Assembly (NCBI GenBank): GCA_910585345.1
Contig: CAJUDS010000017.1
Span: forward strand, 1 to 51,096
DNA from: an uncultured Lachnospiraceae bacterium
GTDB lineage: Bacteria > Bacillota > Clostridia > Lachnospirales > Lachnospiraceae
Direction: 5' to 3'
DNA length: 51,096 nucleotides
A program made the position numbers and the translations under genes. The stretch's first letter is position 1. Each line of letters opens with the position of its first letter. Below the pieces are notes generated by a model. The model saw only the letters and a list, made by a program, of their open reading frames with translations. It ran no database searches and was not told the origin of the DNA. Positions 44,099 to 51,096 of the stretch are shown one piece after another.

Positions 44099-44509
44099 AT
44101 GGCTGTCATGGCATACAATGACTGGTTGAGAAATTTATTAAAGAATGTGGAATGTGTATTGGCATTTGATATGGCTGCCGATTTTCTGGGGCTGACGAAT
44201 GGCGGATACCGATCAGTGGCACAGATCTTTGTTGATAAAAGACAGGATATCGAAGGAACAGAGCAGATTCTAGTACCGTCTTTGAAGGAACTTGAGTGTG
44301 AACAGCGAAATGGCCTGATATGTACTACGGTGAATAGAACGATTATTGATCTTTTAGAGCAAAATAGGGATGAACAGATTATTACAGAGAGCCTGGCAAA
44401 TTATTATGAGGAACATGACGGGAGTTTTGCCGGACTAAAGATACCAAAGCATTTGCAGCAAAGATTTGAAAAGTATAAGGCATGGGCATTGGAATATTAT
44501 GAAGAGTAG
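44099..44509 (+). CDS. AbiEi-like type IV antitoxin (cassette 2)
   Basis: A 136-aa protein like the short AbiEi antitoxins of Clostridia. Features are YNDWLRNLLKNVECVLAFDM, DFLGLTNGGYRSVAQIFVD, QILVPSLKELECEQRNGLIC and TTVNRTIIDLLEQN. AbiE systems are type IV toxin-antitoxin pairs: AbiEi represses the operon and counteracts the AbiEii nucleotidyltransferase toxin, which stops growth in phage-infected cells. GAAAGGAGGCGG just upstream supports GTG/ATG starts near 44099. The toxin gene follows after five bases but is broken, so this antitoxin is an orphan. Confidence 0.72.
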   Translation: MAVMAYNDWLRNLLKNVECVLAFDMAADFLGLTNGGYRSVAQIFVDKRQDIEGTEQILVPSLKELECEQRNGLICTTVNRTIIDLLEQNRDEQIITESLANYYEEHDGSFAGLKIPKHLQQRFEKYKAWALEYYEE

Positions 44510-44514
44510 GTGAA

Positions 44515-45143
44515 ATGTTTGGATTTGATGGAGTTTTTATATAATGTAATGTAGAACTGTCAAAAGCGGGAATCCCGATTGTGTTTAAAGGGGCGATGGT
44601 TCTTAACCTTGCAATCAGGGACAATAATCCGTCAAAGGTGGAGAGAGCCACCAGAGATATTGACGGGGACTGGGTCGGGGAAAGTCCGACTATGGAGACA
44701 ACAGAGTATTTGGAGAAAGGAAATCGGCAGGATTTATCATTGTCAATGAAAATAAAGAGAAAATTGCAAGTATTGATTTGAGTGTTAGGCAGAATCAGTT
44801 TTGCGAACCATATATTTCATATGTGAATGGGGTAACAATCAAGGGAGCCAGTCTATCCAAAATGTTATCAGACAAAATATTTGCAATTTCAGGAGAAAAT
44901 GTATGCAGGAGATTAAAAGATGTGCTTGATATTTATATCATCTCTTTTATTACAGAAATAGATGCGGCTGAATTGTATCGGATATGGAAAGAAATAGGGA
45001 GAGAATTAGGGGATTTTGAAGCATATAAATCAAAGTTTGTTGAATTGAAAAAAGCTTATGATAAAATGAAAGGTATAAAAAATAAGCCGGATTTTTATGA
45101 AGTTTATGATAGGGTAAGTAACCTGATATGTCAATTTGAATAA
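44515..45143 (+). pseudogene. AbiEii-like toxin (nucleotidyltransferase), disrupted
   Basis: The frame from ATG 44515 starts MFGFDGV and stops at once. Pieces in other frames then give VELSKAGIPIVFKGAMVLNL (about 44552-44611), RATRDIDGDWVGESP with the conserved D-I-D nucleotidyltransferase motif, GFIIVNENKEKIASIDLSVR, and an open stretch to 45143 with SLSKMLSDKIFAISGENVCR and RLKDVLDIYIISFIT. At least two single-base shifts lie near the 5' end, and a deletion of tens of residues after SPTMETT joins unrelated frames. The toxin is not produced, which removes the growth cost and leaves AbiEi without a partner. Confidence 0.72.
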
Positions 45144-45246
45144 AAAGGGAATAAGAATTTACAATTAAAGAATCGGAATAGCGTCTATTGATTCATAAGC
45201 CGAAGAGAAATCTTTGGCTTTTACTTTTAATAAATTAGAGTAAATT

Positions 45247-45435
45247 ACTTGACAATAATTTACCATCAATTTTGTCCTGACTTAGCATTGGCGAACCACA
45301 CGCCCCACGAAGTTATACAAGTTTCAGCGATTTTCAATCAAAAAAAGTGAAAAAAGTTTGTGACAATAACTTGACACACGCGGGGTATGGGGCGTTGTGT
45401 GTGGAGAATAGTCTGCCGGGGTAAAATAGTGTGGA
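45247..45435 (+). repeat. Repeat R3: cassette-end site between cassettes 2 and 3
   Basis: The left arm begins TTGACAATAATTTACCATCA (45249). CACACGC lies at 45297 and 45375, 78 bp apart. The inner stem TTTTCA/TGAAAA is at 45331-45353, and the core GGGGTATGGGGCG at 45382. In frame the core encodes GYGALCVENSLPG and TAA. The right side GGGGTAAAATAGTGTGG matches R1. The gap 45144-45678 contains this site, a 27-bp inverted repeat and the promoter of cassette 3, and no gene. Confidence 0.85.
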
Positions 45436-45567
45436 TTTTGAGGCAAAATGTATGCTATTTCATAGTACTTGTTGTCGAATAAAGCGTTGCTACGGACAGA
45501 CTAAAATTTTGTTGAGTAAATCAACTGGATTTGTTTAGATGATTATTTTAAAGGAAGTATAATGCAA

Positions 45568-45631
45568 ATCAAATAAAAATCAACATCTAATTTAAAGTTT
45601 TATATAAATTAGATGTTGATTTTTATTTGAT
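45568..45631. repeat. 27-bp perfect inverted repeat at the head of cassette 3
   Basis: Arms 45568-45594 and 45605-45631 are perfectly complementary over 27 bp around AAGTTTTATA. The left arm begins ATCAAATAAAAATCAACATC. As RNA it would form a very stable hairpin with A and U flanks on both sides, so it could terminate transcription from either direction. The right arm overlaps the presumed -35 of the next promoter. Confidence 0.88.
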
Positions 45632-45643
45632 ATAGGGTATAAT
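45616..45643 (+). promoter_or_regulatory. Probable promoter of the cassette 3 operon
   Basis: TTGATT at 45616-45621, 16 bases, then TATAAT at 45638-45643. The -35 lies inside the right arm of the 27-bp inverted repeat. The transcription start would be near 45650, about 29 bases before the rloA ATG. Confidence 0.5.
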
Positions 45644-45678
45644 ATAATAAAGTTTTGATAAAGAATGAGGAGATTATT

Positions 45679-46974
45679 ATGCTGATACAGTTTAACTTTA
45701 AAAATTATAAATCATTTCGGGATGAAGTATCACTGGATTTATCAGCCACTAAGATTACGGAACATGAAAGCCATGTGGTGGATATTGCCAATGACAAACT
45801 GCTAAAGGTTGCTGCAATTTACGGAGCCAATGCGAGTGGAAAGTCTAATGTATATGATGCATTTGATTATATGACTTACTATGTGTCAGAATCCTTTAAC
45901 TTTGGAGGAGAGGAAGACAGTTGCAGAAAAACAGAGAATAACTATATAAAGGTTATTCCTTTTTTGTTTGATAGAAAGAGCCATGACGAGGAAACTACAT
46001 TTGAGGTATTTTATGTAGATAATGCCGAAAATAGTGGGAAAATTTATCAATATGGATTCTCACTAAAAAGGGATGAAGTGGTAGAGGAATGGCTATATTC
46101 CAAAGCTAAAACGGCAAGGAACAACTATAGAACAATCTTTTACCGAAAAAAAGGTGAAGAATTGGAGATGAATGGTTTTTCTAAAAGTCATATAGAAAAT
46201 ATCAAGGCATCCTTAAATAAAGAAACACTTATTGTTTCGTTGGGAACGAAATTGCGGATCGATAAGTTAAAAAAGGTAAGAGACTGGTTTTTAAATAATG
46301 AGATTCTTGATTTTGGAGATCCGACAGAAAATTACTTTCGATCAAGAGTGCTTCCAGAGGATTTTGTAGACAGCAAGGAAGTACAAGGGAATGTAGTGAA
46401 GTATTTTGCATCGTTTGATGAGGCAATTCAGGATTTTCATGTAGAAGAGTTACAGCAGGAAGATGAGAAAGATACAGGAAAAGGTTATAAAATTGATGCG
46501 CTTCACAAAATGGTGGACAGCCAGGAACTGGCTTCTATTCCTTTAAAATTGGAGTCTAGCGGTACGTTAAAAATGTTTGCGCTCTATCCTTCCTTAAAAA
46601 ATGTGCTGGATCATGGGGGTACTCTGTTTGTTGATGAGTTAAATGCCAGATTGCACCCGTTGTTGGTACGAAATATTATATTGACCTTTTTGTCCCCAGA
46701 AATCAATACGCAGAATGCACAGTTGATTTTTACAACACATGATGTTTGGCAGTTTTCTAATGAATTGCTTCGCCGGGATGAAATTTGGCTGGTTAATAAA
46801 AACAGGGATGGAGTTTCTGAATTATATTCTCTGGCTGACTTTAGAGATGAAGAAGGCAATAAGGTACGTAGAGACGAGGCTTTGTCTAAAAAATATTTGA
46901 CAGGCAGTTATGGAGCCATTCCTGCCTTGAAGCCCATGGAAATGCTGACTGGGAGGGCTTTGGATGACGAGTAA
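45679..46974 (+). CDS. RloA-like AAA15-family ATPase (AbiL-type system, cassette 3)
   Basis: A 431-aa OLD/AAA15-type ATPase. The start MLIQFNFKNYKSFRDEVSLD and Walker A YGANASGKSNVYDAF (about residues 52-66) are typical. SSGTLKMFALYPSLKNVLD carries the signature region, LFVDELNARLHPLLVRNIIL the Walker B (about 315), and IFTTHDVWQF the switch histidine. Such ATPases pair with RloB to form AbiL-like abortive infection systems. GAGGAG seven bases upstream sets ATG 45679. The stop overlaps the rloB start by 11 bases, so the pair is translationally coupled. All ATPase motifs are present, so it looks functional. Confidence 0.88.
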   Translation: MLIQFNFKNYKSFRDEVSLDLSATKITEHESHVVDIANDKLLKVAAIYGANASGKSNVYDAFDYMTYYVSESFNFGGEEDSCRKTENNYIKVIPFLFDRKSHDEETTFEVFYVDNAENSGKIYQYGFSLKRDEVVEEWLYSKAKTARNNYRTIFYRKKGEELEMNGFSKSHIENIKASLNKETLIVSLGTKLRIDKLKKVRDWFLNNEILDFGDPTENYFRSRVLPEDFVDSKEVQGNVVKYFASFDEAIQDFHVEELQQEDEKDTGKGYKIDALHKMVDSQELASIPLKLESSGTLKMFALYPSLKNVLDHGGTLFVDELNARLHPLLVRNIILTFLSPEINTQNAQLIFTTHDVWQFSNELLRRDEIWLVNKNRDGVSELYSLADFRDEEGNKVRRDEALSKKYLTGSYGAIPALKPMEMLTGRALDDE

Positions 46975-47632
46975 AGGGAAAGGAAAACCCAGCGACCGCA
47001 GGGCTGGGAAACGAAAAGACCGGAATAAGTGGGTAGGGACAAGGATACCTGAATTAGGGTATTACCTGATTGTAACTGATACGGAGGAAACAGAGAAGAA
47101 TTATTTTGAAGGCTTGAGAGATAGCATTCCCGCGGAGCTAAAAGACCATCTGGTAATAAAGGTGGAAAAGGCAAAGACCGCAGAACTGGTGAAAAGGGCG
47201 ATGGAACTTAACGATGCAGAATCGCAGTATCGTATTCCATGGATTGTTTTTGACAGGGATCAGGTAAAGGATTTTGATGAGATTATAAGGCTGGCAGAGA
47301 AAAATGATATTAATGCCGGATGGTCTAACCCGTGCTTTGAAATATGGATGTTTGCATACTTTGGTGAGATGCCCACTATCAAGGAATCTTATATATGTTG
47401 TGAACGGTTTGCAGAGAAGTTTGAGAAGGTAACAAGGCAAAAGTATTCTAAGAATGATAGAGATATTTATCGGAAACTGGTGCAGTATGGGGATGAAGAA
47501 AAAGCGATTCAGATAGCAAAGCGATGTTACAAAAAATGTATGGAAGATGGGAAAATAAAGCCATCGGAGATGTGGCCGGCGAGTATAGTACAACAGTTGG
47601 TGAAAGAAATACGAAGAAAAGTTGGGAGATAA
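46964..47632 (+). CDS. RloB-like protein (AbiL-type system, cassette 3)
   Basis: A 222-aa RloB family protein, the presumed effector of the pair. The N-terminal ~30 residues are very basic (SKGKGKPSDRRAGKRKDRNK). The core shows LGYYLIVTDTEETEKNYFEG, IPWIVFDRDQVKDFDEIIRL and NAGWSNPCFEIWMFAYFG. The spaced acidic residues (E in TEKNYFEG, D-R-D) recall a Toprim-like metal site, so nuclease activity is plausible but not shown by sequence alone. It overlaps rloA by 11 bases and ends four bases before the DUF4297-like gene. Length is normal for the family. Confidence 0.87.
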   Translation: MTSKGKGKPSDRRAGKRKDRNKWVGTRIPELGYYLIVTDTEETEKNYFEGLRDSIPAELKDHLVIKVEKAKTAELVKRAMELNDAESQYRIPWIVFDRDQVKDFDEIIRLAEKNDINAGWSNPCFEIWMFAYFGEMPTIKESYICCERFAEKFEKVTRQKYSKNDRDIYRKLVQYGDEEKAIQIAKRCYKKCMEDGKIKPSEMWPASIVQQLVKEIRRKVGR

Positions 47633-47636
47633 TGAA

Positions 47637-48863
47637 ATGAAAGATAGGAATGCAGTTAGTACTTTGAAAGGGTATTTTTATCAGTTTGATTTTTCGATTT
47701 TACAACTTTTGTCTTTGGCTAGTATGACGGATAAGGTTACAATAGAAGGCATTGAGGATATTGATATAACAACAATAGATAATAAATTGGCGATACAATG
47801 CAAATATTATGAAGGAACCGAATATAATCACTCTGAAATATCAGAAGCTATAAAATTTTTGTTAATGGATTTTGCGGAAAGAAAAAATAGTGGTAGTAAA
47901 AAGATAAAATATATGTTGTATGGGTATTATTCAAATGGACAGGAAAAATTACCTGATGTAATAGATGTTTCATTCCTTAAATCAAAATTTCTAACACATA
48001 AGCGAAAGGAGAAAAATACGGATAAATTTGTGATTGTCAAAGAATATGAATTATTGGAACTAACAGATAAAGATTTAGAAGAATTTCTTGAACTAGTAAA
48101 GATAGATATTAATGCAAAAAGGTTGGAACAGCAATTAGAAGATATTTATGAGAAAATAAGGATTAATTTTGAGTGCACAGCATTTGAAGCGGAACATTAT
48201 TACTATAACAATGCTTTAAAAATAATAAAAAATATTTCAATACATGAAGAAATTTCAGAGAGGGAAATATCAAAAAGGGATTTTTTAAGCGAAATTGATA
48301 ATAAGGAAATACTTTTTAATCAATGGTTCTATTTATATAGGACGCAAAAAGAGATTTTTAGAAAAATCAGAAAAGAATTTTTTACAGCATTGAATATAGC
48401 ACCTTTTGAGAGATTCTTTCTGTTGGATATTGACCAAAGAGACTTCAATATAGTTGTGATAAAAGATTTGATATATCTTATCATAAAAAAATGGACAAAA
48501 TGTACGCAAAGAGAGCCACATCCTTTTTGCCCGTATTTATATTTACATAACATTTCATATGAGCAGTTGGCTATACTAAAAAATGAGTTATATAAAGAAA
48601 ATGTAAATTTTAGTGATGGTTTTCCTTTTTTAGGTGCTGATTTTTATGCGGATACATTAGCTTTACCAGTAAATCATAAAAATATGTTACAGATAAAAAT
48701 TATTAATGAAATGGATATGATAAATAGTGTTATAGAGAGTGTTCATAATAGAATTGAAATATACCAATTTTATAAGAAAAAGGTGTTTTACAAGAGTGTT
48801 GGGAATGTGAAACATATAAAAATACAAATTGAGAAATTGGAAAATATAAAGGAGATTATATGA
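47637..48863 (+). CDS. DUF4297-like nuclease partner of HerA (cassette 3)
   Basis: A 408-aa protein. Its N-terminus, STLKGYFYQFDFSILQLLSL, then VTIEGIEDIDITTIDNKLAI and QCKYYEGTEYNHSEI, has the G-x-x-Y-Q lead-in and the E-D-I-D followed by Q-C-K pattern of DUF4297/Cap4-type PD-(D/E)XK nucleases. The remaining ~280 residues are helical and divergent. DUF4297 nucleases next to HerA form the DUF4297-HerA defence system, in which the ATPase hexamer and nuclease assemble to degrade DNA. ATG 47637 follows GGGAGATAATGA. The stop overlaps the herA start (ATGA). The nuclease call is from motif and context; the C-terminal part is unrecognised. Confidence 0.78.
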   Translation: MKDRNAVSTLKGYFYQFDFSILQLLSLASMTDKVTIEGIEDIDITTIDNKLAIQCKYYEGTEYNHSEISEAIKFLLMDFAERKNSGSKKIKYMLYGYYSNGQEKLPDVIDVSFLKSKFLTHKRKEKNTDKFVIVKEYELLELTDKDLEEFLELVKIDINAKRLEQQLEDIYEKIRINFECTAFEAEHYYYNNALKIIKNISIHEEISEREISKRDFLSEIDNKEILFNQWFYLYRTQKEIFRKIRKEFFTALNIAPFERFFLLDIDQRDFNIVVIKDLIYLIIKKWTKCTQREPHPFCPYLYLHNISYEQLAILKNELYKENVNFSDGFPFLGADFYADTLALPVNHKNMLQIKIINEMDMINSVIESVHNRIEIYQFYKKKVFYKSVGNVKHIKIQIEKLENIKEII

Positions 48864-50638
48864 TGGAAAAGAAAATCAATGCAGAAGTAATTTCAGTGTA
48901 TCCGAATAGAGTTAAGATTGCAGTGGATGATTTATCAGAGTTTCAGCCAGAAACAGAATCTTTAAAAGTTGGTTCTTATTTAAGAATAGCAGATAATGAG
49001 AATGCTATTATGATTGCAATAATTGAGAATTTCTCAATAGAAGTTAAAGAAAACGGTGAACGCTCATATAACATTGAAGCATTGCCTTTAGGAATGATAA
49101 TTGGTAATGAATTTGTTCGAGGAGGGGATACGATTGCTATTCCGCCTAAAAAAGTTGAGCCTGCAACTAAAGAGGATATTAAGAAGATATTTATGGAATC
49201 AGTAGGAGAGGATGAAAAATTCCTGTTTTCAAAATTATCATCGGATCAAGAAATATCTATCCCAGTAAATGGAAATAAATTTTTTAATAAGCATATAGCA
49301 ATTGTTGGTTCAACCGGATCTGGCAAATCACATACAGTATGCAAAATAATTCAAAATGCGATAAAAGAAAAAAGTGGAAACTTTGCACTTAATAATTCTC
49401 ATATAATTATTTTTGATATTCATTCAGAATATAGAAGCGCGTTCCCAAATGCCAATTTCCTTAGTATTGACAATTTGACGTTGCCATATTGGTTGATGAA
49501 CAGTGAAGAACTAGAAGAAATATTGTTAGATACAGGTGAACGTGACAATTATAATCAATCATCGATATTTAGAACTTTAGTTACAGAAAATAAGATGATG
49601 CATAATCGGGAAGAGAGAAAAATATTTTACGATACGCCGGTGTTTTTTGATATTGACGAAATAACAAATGCTGTAAATAATCTAAAAAATGAAACATATA
49701 ATGCAAAAAATAATTCTCGATATATGATTAATGATGGATCTTATAAATTACCTTCAGACAGAAAAACGGAGGAGACATCGGGTATTGAATTAACAGAAGA
49801 AGAAAGAATTAAAAAGTATTTTCAGAAAGAGTTAAAATTTTATCCTATAAAGGCTCAAAACATTACAAAGGGAGATTATAACGATGGAACATTAGATAAA
49901 TTTTCCGTAAGATTAAGAGCAAAGGTAACCGATAAGAGATTAGATTTCCTGTTTGGGAAAAAGACAAAGGAAATAACGTTTGAAGAAGTTTTAAAGCAAT
50001 TGATGGGATATGGTAATGAAGAAAAGACAAATGTTACTATTATAGATTTGAGTAGTGTCCCTTTTGAGGTTTTAAGTATTACTGTGTCTTTAATATCAAG
50101 ATTGATTTTTGAATATGGATACTATTATAAGAGATATAGATGCAATATTGATAAAGATGAGAATATAAATAATGATATTCCTTTTTTATTAGTCTATGAG
50201 GAGGCGCATAAATATGTTCCTAAAAGTGAATTAACAAAGTATAGATCATCCCAAAAAGCAATTGAGCGTATAGCAAAAGAAGGCAGAAAATATGGTATAA
50301 CATTGATGCTTGCAAGTCAAAGACCATCAGAAATTTCGGAAACTATTTTTTCGCAGTGTAATAATTTTATTGCTATGAGACTTACTAACCCAAATGATCA
50401 AGGATATGTAAAACGACTGTTGCCTGATACGCTTGGAAATTTAATAGAAAAACTACCGTCACTTTCAGCTGGTGAAGCGTTATTGATTGGAGAAGCAATA
50501 GTTATGCCGTCAGTAGTTCGAATTGATGAATGTAAAGATAGTAAACCATCCTCTAACGATATTCCATATTGGCATTTATGGAAAGAGGAATGGAAACCTC
50601 TTGATTTTGAACAGTTGCGAAAAGAGTGGCATCAGTAA
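48860..50638 (+). CDS. HerA-like hexameric DNA translocase ATPase (cassette 3)
   Basis: A 592-aa HerA/FtsK-superfamily ATPase. Residues ~1-100 are the small HerA-associated beta-barrel. Walker A is IVGSTGSGKSHTVCKI (about residues 150-164), Walker B LLVYEEAHKYVPK (about 443-455), followed by KAIERIAKEGRKYGITLMLA, SQRPSE and LTNPNDQGYVKRLLP, all characteristic of HerA. In DUF4297-HerA systems it forms a hexameric motor supporting the nuclease. ATG 48860 overlaps the previous stop; ATG 48863 is an adjacent alternative. It is the last gene of a four-gene operon that ends at a clear terminator. All ATPase motifs are intact. Confidence 0.92.
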   Translation: MMEKKINAEVISVYPNRVKIAVDDLSEFQPETESLKVGSYLRIADNENAIMIAIIENFSIEVKENGERSYNIEALPLGMIIGNEFVRGGDTIAIPPKKVEPATKEDIKKIFMESVGEDEKFLFSKLSSDQEISIPVNGNKFFNKHIAIVGSTGSGKSHTVCKIIQNAIKEKSGNFALNNSHIIIFDIHSEYRSAFPNANFLSIDNLTLPYWLMNSEELEEILLDTGERDNYNQSSIFRTLVTENKMMHNREERKIFYDTPVFFDIDEITNAVNNLKNETYNAKNNSRYMINDGSYKLPSDRKTEETSGIELTEEERIKKYFQKELKFYPIKAQNITKGDYNDGTLDKFSVRLRAKVTDKRLDFLFGKKTKEITFEEVLKQLMGYGNEEKTNVTIIDLSSVPFEVLSITVSLISRLIFEYGYYYKRYRCNIDKDENINNDIPFLLVYEEAHKYVPKSELTKYRSSQKAIERIAKEGRKYGITLMLASQRPSEISETIFSQCNNFIAMRLTNPNDQGYVKRLLPDTLGNLIEKLPSLSAGEALLIGEAIVMPSVVRIDECKDSKPSSNDIPYWHLWKEEWKPLDFEQLRKEWHQ

Positions 50639-50654
50639 GTTATAGAGATTAAAG

Positions 50655-50692
50655 AAGCACGATTGAGTCTAAACAGTTCAATCGTGCTTTTT
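50655..50692 (+). terminator. Rho-independent terminator of the cassette 3 operon
   Basis: AAGCACGATTGA (50655-50666) pairs perfectly with TCAATCGTGCTT (50678-50689) around an 11-base loop and is followed by a short T run. Confidence 0.9.
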
Positions 50693-50786
50693 GATAAATT
50701 ATATATTTCCAAAAAGTTATGAAATCAATAGGGGTTTTCTATGAATTAAAATTAGTAATTTACGAAGTATCCACAGTATGCTTTTT

Positions 50787-51030
50787 ACTTGACAATAATT
50801 TATCTCCAATTTTACCCCGACTTAGCAATAATTTACCACACGCCCCACGAAGTTATGCGGGTTTCAGAGATTTTCACGGGGGAAAAGTGAAAAAAGTTTG
50901 TGACAATAACTTGACACACGCGGGGTATGGGGCGTTGTGTGTGGAGGGGAGTCTGCCGGGATAGAATGGAGTGGGTTTTAGGGAATAAGCACTTTGTTTT
51001 GACATATATATTGTCGAAAAATGTGCTTAC
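50787..51030 (+). repeat. Repeat R4: distal cassette-end site with the S8 palindrome
   Basis: The left arm begins TTGACAATAATTTATCTCCA (50789). CACACGC lies at 50837 and 50915, 78 bp apart. The inner stem TTTTCAC/GTGAAAA is at 50871-50893, and the core GGGGTATGGGGCG at 50922. It encodes GYGALCVEGSLPG and TAG. Its right flank (AGGGAATAAGCACTTTG and the TTGACA-TATATAT-TGTCGAA palindrome) matches R1, so R4 carries the displaced original gene end or the start of a further cassette. No gene is seen from 50693 to the window end. Confidence 0.85.
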
Positions 51031-51096
51031 TGTTTGTTGATTTGTTGTGATAAAGTAAAGTTGTAACAGAAGTGACTAATAAGATATAATCCAACT

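Larger units (their letters stand above)
35089..51030 (+). mobile_element. Tandem array of three defence cassettes at the 3' end of the S8 peptidase gene
   Basis: Four direct repeats of the subtilase 3' end (R1 35089, R2 40487, R3 45382, R4 50922) separate three AT-rich cassettes of about 5.4, 4.9 and 5.5 kb. R1 is the chromosomal gene end. R2-R4 each have an additional ~130-bp arm on their left, so a cassette equals cargo plus arm plus core. The plan resembles an integron cassette with its attC site, but each cassette holds a complete defence system. No integrase or transposase gene is seen. Alternatives are successive integrations by one site-specific recombinase followed by its loss, or duplication by homologous recombination. 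Confidence 0.7.

Noticed and set aside
50719..50964. 81-codon frame ending in the subtilase C-terminus at R4
   Set aside because: Only the last ~13 codons are peptidase-derived; the rest is the repeat arm, so it is a relic of the gene end rather than a gene.
35132..51096. Integrase, transposase or resolvase inside the cassette array
   Set aside because: I looked for tyrosine and serine recombinase and DDE signatures in every gene-sized frame and found none.
1..51096. CRISPR array
   Set aside because: No regularly spaced short repeats with unique spacers; the four R repeats are ~5 kb apart and the foldbacks are inverted repeats.

Overview
The window reads as chromosomal DNA of a spore-forming Clostridia bacterium, most likely Lachnospiraceae. 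Supporting features are SpoVAD and SpoVAE, a subtilase resembling the Csp germination proteases, an HrcA-type CIRCE operator in front of htpG, AGGAGG-type ribosome sites and frequent TTG/GTG starts. Three blocks differ in base composition: an AT-rich defence region (1-8.1 kb), a more GC-rich core region (8.2-35.1 kb) and a second AT-rich region (35.1-51.1 kb).

Block 1 (1-8.1 kb): the end of a type III restriction-modification mod gene (cut by the window edge), its res partner, a small protein with a HEPN-like motif, two GNAT acetyltransferases, a 540-bp stretch without a convincing gene, and a GmrSD-family DUF262/HNH nuclease. A decay zone follows (8.15-9.64 kb) with three damaged genes in a row: a TIGR04076 gene with an early stop, a frameshifted GNAT gene and a GNAT gene with its middle deleted.

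Block 2 (9.8-35.1 kb): mainly housekeeping and sporulation genes. These are a 2-hydroxyacyl-CoA dehydratase-like protein, a membrane-anchored lipase, RidA, an EamA exporter, SpoVAE, a DUF2156 protein, SpoVAD, a transglutaminase-like protein, a lipoprotein, a candidate structured non-coding RNA, a LysM protein, a GH3-like remnant protein and tRNA-Gly(GCC). On the minus strand lie an aldo/keto reductase and a DUF4062 protein with a YdcF-like C-terminus. After these come 1.3 kb packed with long foldback repeats, then TraX, a membrane protein, a beta-CASP metallohydrolase, FolA, HtpG and an S8 peptidase with an intact catalytic triad.

Block 3 (35.1-51.1 kb) is the most striking part. The 3' end of the S8 peptidase gene recurs three more times downstream, about every 5 kb. 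Each downstream copy still encodes the same subtilase C-terminus (GYGALCVE[G/N]SLPG-stop, one copy with a 1-base slip) using different synonymous codons, and each is preceded by the same ~130-bp folded arm. The spacing inside the arm is exactly 78 bp in all three. The copies divide the region into three head-to-tail cassettes: (1) a KilA-N protein plus a 1339-aa nuclease-STAND NTPase; (2) an HD-GHKL ATPase whose reading frame is broken at a C8 tract, plus an AbiE-type antitoxin with a decayed toxin; (3) RloA/RloB (AbiL-like) plus a DUF4297-like nuclease and HerA. No recombinase gene is visible. My reading is an integron-like array of complete defence systems at the 3' end of a germination-type protease gene, presumably moved by a recombinase encoded elsewhere.
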